Shown: positions 38,963 to 40,571 of the stretch, piece by piece
How positions within the stretch are numbered: position 1 is the first letter of the stretch
How the letters are laid out: each line of letters begins with the position of its first letter
Assembly: GCA_002477805.1 (NCBI GenBank)
Contig: DLKQ01000020.1
Location: 1-40,571 of the forward strand
DNA from: Christensenella sp. UBA7584
GTDB lineage: Bacteria > Bacillota > Clostridia > Christensenellales > UBA1242
DNA length: 40,571 nt
Direction: 5' to 3'
Made by a program: the position numbers and the translations under genes
Notes under the pieces: model-generated
What the model was told of the DNA's origin: nothing
The model's database searches: none
Seen by the model: only the letters and a program-made list of their open reading frames with translations

Positions 38963-40264
38963 ATGCAAGCAAAAAAAAGCATTTTGGTTTTACTTGTTTT
39001 GTGTGTAATTGTTTTTGGAGGAAGTTATCTACCAGAAAGCAATGGTGATGAAAATTTTGTCAGCATCGAACTTTCTTACAAAGGTTGTGTTTGGAAATGG
39101 TCAGATAGTGATAATCCAAAAACGAATATTTTCACCAACTATGCGAAAGCAAACAAAAACAAAAGGCTCGGGACAAATGTGGAGCGAAGTGATTTAATAA
39201 AAAGAATACATAAGATAGGTTTTTCGTATGAGGACGCTTTTGACTACACTTTTTTTGGAATAAGAGAATTGATTAATGATATGTGTAAGGTGATTGAAAA
39301 AGAAATGGTTAATGCAAGTGTGGAATTCAAACCAAACAGTCCTCCGTATTTCTTTTATGGAAGCGAACAGATAGGTCTCAAGGTTGACAAAGAAAAACTA
39401 TACCAAAATATATTGAGTAGTTTAAAGCAAACAGCAAAGGTGAGGGTAGAAGTTCTTCCGGAGAAACTTTTACCAACAGTGACGAAAGAGGAATTAAAAA
39501 ATAGAACTCAGTTAAAATCTAGGTTTGAAACATATTATGCGAGTAGTCCAGAAAATAGGAAAAGTAATATTGAACTTGCTGTGAAAAAATTTAATGGACT
39601 AATTATGATGCAAGATGAGGAGTGTTCTTTTAATAAAACAACAGGGAGAAGAACGGAGCAAAATGGGTACAAGCAAGCAAATATTATAGTCAACAATGAG
39701 TACACCCAGTCACTTGGAGGGGGAGTTTGTCAGGTTAGTACAACAATTTATAATGCACTGCTTTTAGCGGGTGTTGAAGTTTTAGAATCGCACCCGCACA
39801 GTTTGGCGAGTGGGTATGTGATGAGTGGATTTGATGCAATGGTAAATTTTGGTTCTAGCGATTTGAGGTGGAAAAACACTACTGGTGAGCCGATTTATAT
39901 AAGGACATATGCGAATGGAGAAACGTTAGGTGTTGAGATTTATGGAATAAAAAATAACTTTCAGATAAAACGAAACTCCCAAGTTTTGAAAACTATTTTA
40001 CCTCCAGAAGAAAAGGTGATTGAGGATAGTGAAAAATATAAAGATGAAGTCGAATATAAAACAAGACCCAAAAATGGTAGTGTGGTAAAAAGTTATTTAG
40101 AGTTTTATAATGGCGAAAATTTTGTAAAGAGAAAACTTTTGCGTACTCAAACATACAAACCAATGCAGGGTGTGAAAATTGTTGGAACAAAAGAAAAAGA
40201 GCCAGAGTTTTTCGGTCAGCCTTTCTATGAGGAATTTAATCAAGAAATTTTTGAAAATATGTGA
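38963..40264 (+). CDS. VanW-family protein with peptidoglycan-binding-like N-terminal domain
   Basis: A 433-residue exported or membrane-anchored protein: hydrophobic segment at about 5-22 (SILVLLVLCVIVFGGSYL), a PG_binding_4-like domain (about 65-165), and a VanW domain (about 180-340) with TYYASSPENRKSNIELAVKK, FNGLIMMQDEECSFNKTTGR, LGGGVCQVSTTIYNALLLAG, ESHPHSLASGYV and the RWKNTTGEPIYIRTY segment. The C-terminal 90 residues are charged and beta-rich, near the place where G5 domains occur in relatives. VanW proteins are common in the envelope of Gram-positives; their activity is not established, and this is not evidence of vancomycin resistance. Ribosome site AAGAGG. Confidence 0.9.
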   Translation: MQAKKSILVLLVLCVIVFGGSYLPESNGDENFVSIELSYKGCVWKWSDSDNPKTNIFTNYAKANKNKRLGTNVERSDLIKRIHKIGFSYEDAFDYTFFGIRELINDMCKVIEKEMVNASVEFKPNSPPYFFYGSEQIGLKVDKEKLYQNILSSLKQTAKVRVEVLPEKLLPTVTKEELKNRTQLKSRFETYYASSPENRKSNIELAVKKFNGLIMMQDEECSFNKTTGRRTEQNGYKQANIIVNNEYTQSLGGGVCQVSTTIYNALLLAGVEVLESHPHSLASGYVMSGFDAMVNFGSSDLRWKNTTGEPIYIRTYANGETLGVEIYGIKNNFQIKRNSQVLKTILPPEEKVIEDSEKYKDEVEYKTRPKNGSVVKSYLEFYNGENFVKRKLLRTQTYKPMQGVKIVGTKEKEPEFFGQPFYEEFNQEIFENM

Positions 40265-40571
40265 AATTTGTGTTAAAAACTATACTACAGCTTGTGATAA
40301 CTATAAAAAATATTTGTGTAAAAGTAAACCACTACTTGTGGTTTAATTTGTAAGATAAAACCGTTAGATAGTCTGGGTTCAATTTAAAAATAGCGGTAAG
40401 ATTTGCGATAATGCACCACGCACGATTTTGCGTTGTCTTTGAGGTAGGTGTTACTCGTTATGTAAAAACTAGTGAATTTTTTTGTAAGTTAATTATGCGA
40501 AAGTGGAATAAAAACTTTTTGAAAAAGAATAAACTTATATTAAAATAGTAACAAATTTTTTAAATAGAAAA
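40265..40571 (+). other. Region after the VanW gene, no gene seen
   Basis: No supportable ORF on either strand. It contains a 7-base-pair hairpin AAACCAC / GTGGTTT (40326-40344), which may weakly end the VanW transcript, and a less AT-rich block at about 40365-40465 with a short hairpin ACGCA / TGCGT. That block could belong to a structured RNA, but I find no motif to name it. Confidence 0.5.
40519..40546 (+). promoter_or_regulatory. Promoter candidate at the window end
   Basis: TTGAAA (40519-40524), 16-base spacer, TAAAAT (40541-40546), pointing to a gene beyond the window. Confidence 0.5.

Noticed and set aside
38963..40264. Vancomycin resistance function from the VanW name
   Set aside because: VanW-domain proteins are widespread envelope proteins; no vanHAX-type genes are present.
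40378..40400. tRNA-like T loop (GGGTTCAA) after the VanW gene
   Set aside because: No acceptor stem, no anticodon arm and no CCA around it; single-motif coincidence.
1..40571. CRISPR array, insertion sequences, prophage or integrase genes
   Set aside because: No regularly spaced repeats, transposase, integrase or phage structural genes are visible; the window reads as core chromosome.

Overview
The window looks like chromosomal DNA of an AT-rich, endospore-forming Bacillota bacterium of the Clostridia type, probably an uncultured lineage. The reasons are the gene order tpiA-gpmI-secG-rnr-smpB-ssrA, the mrnC-rlmB-sigH and dnaX-ybaB-recR blocks, and a full set of sporulation and germination genes (sipL, spoIIR, sleB, ypeB, gerA/gerB/gerC, cwlD). 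Coding is dense, stops are the standard three, and most genes carry AGGAG-type ribosome sites. I see no insertion sequence, prophage, CRISPR array or tRNA.

Layout. 1-2894: lower glycolysis (pgk partial, tpiA, gpmI). 2911-6636: a small membrane protein, secG, RNase R, SmpB and tmRNA, i.e. protein export and ribosome rescue. 6662-10948: a membrane-anchored coiled-coil protein, a patatin-like lipase, a membrane-tethered ComEC-type metallo-beta-lactamase protein, and a shikimate-kinase-like protein with no P-loop. 11308-13260: transketolase behind a 360-base leader region. 13358-17932: Veg, SipL, SpoIIR, SleB, YpeB. 18229-19626: a Rho-family protein whose ATPase motifs are eroded. 19676-23440 (minus): germinant receptor gerA-gerB-gerC. 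23579-27047: GlnRS and a short AlaRS lacking C-Ala. 27064-29398: DUF4097-like surface protein and CwlD. 29483-29690: a promoter-to-terminator unit with no ORF, a candidate small RNA. 29725-33859: Mini-III, RlmB, a SigH-like sigma factor, DnaX, YbaB, RecR. 34081-37242: a hypothetical protein, a CCA-adding enzyme type protein, RmuC. 37239-38889: a Cys-rich 51-residue protein (minus) divergent from a three-gene operon holding an orphan HicB-like protein. 38963-40264: VanW-family protein. 40265-40571: no gene seen.

How it fits together. Vegetative promoters are easy to read: many have an extended -10 (TGnTATAAT) and 16-17 base spacing, often very close to the start codon. mrnC and cca have the ATG at the predicted +1 and no ribosome site, so they are candidate leaderless mRNAs. 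sipL has a consensus match to the mother-cell sigma-E promoter, and gerA and sleB have sigma-G-like sites, so the sporulation block can be assigned to compartments from sequence alone.

The least conventional items are the degenerate Rho, the P-loop-less shikimate-kinase-like protein, the ORF-less transcription unit upstream of mrnC, the Cys-rich protein with a leader hairpin, a GerC without a lipobox, an AlaRS without C-Ala, and a 22-residue tmRNA tag ending in ACYA. All calls come from reading the sequence by eye; no search or folding program was run.
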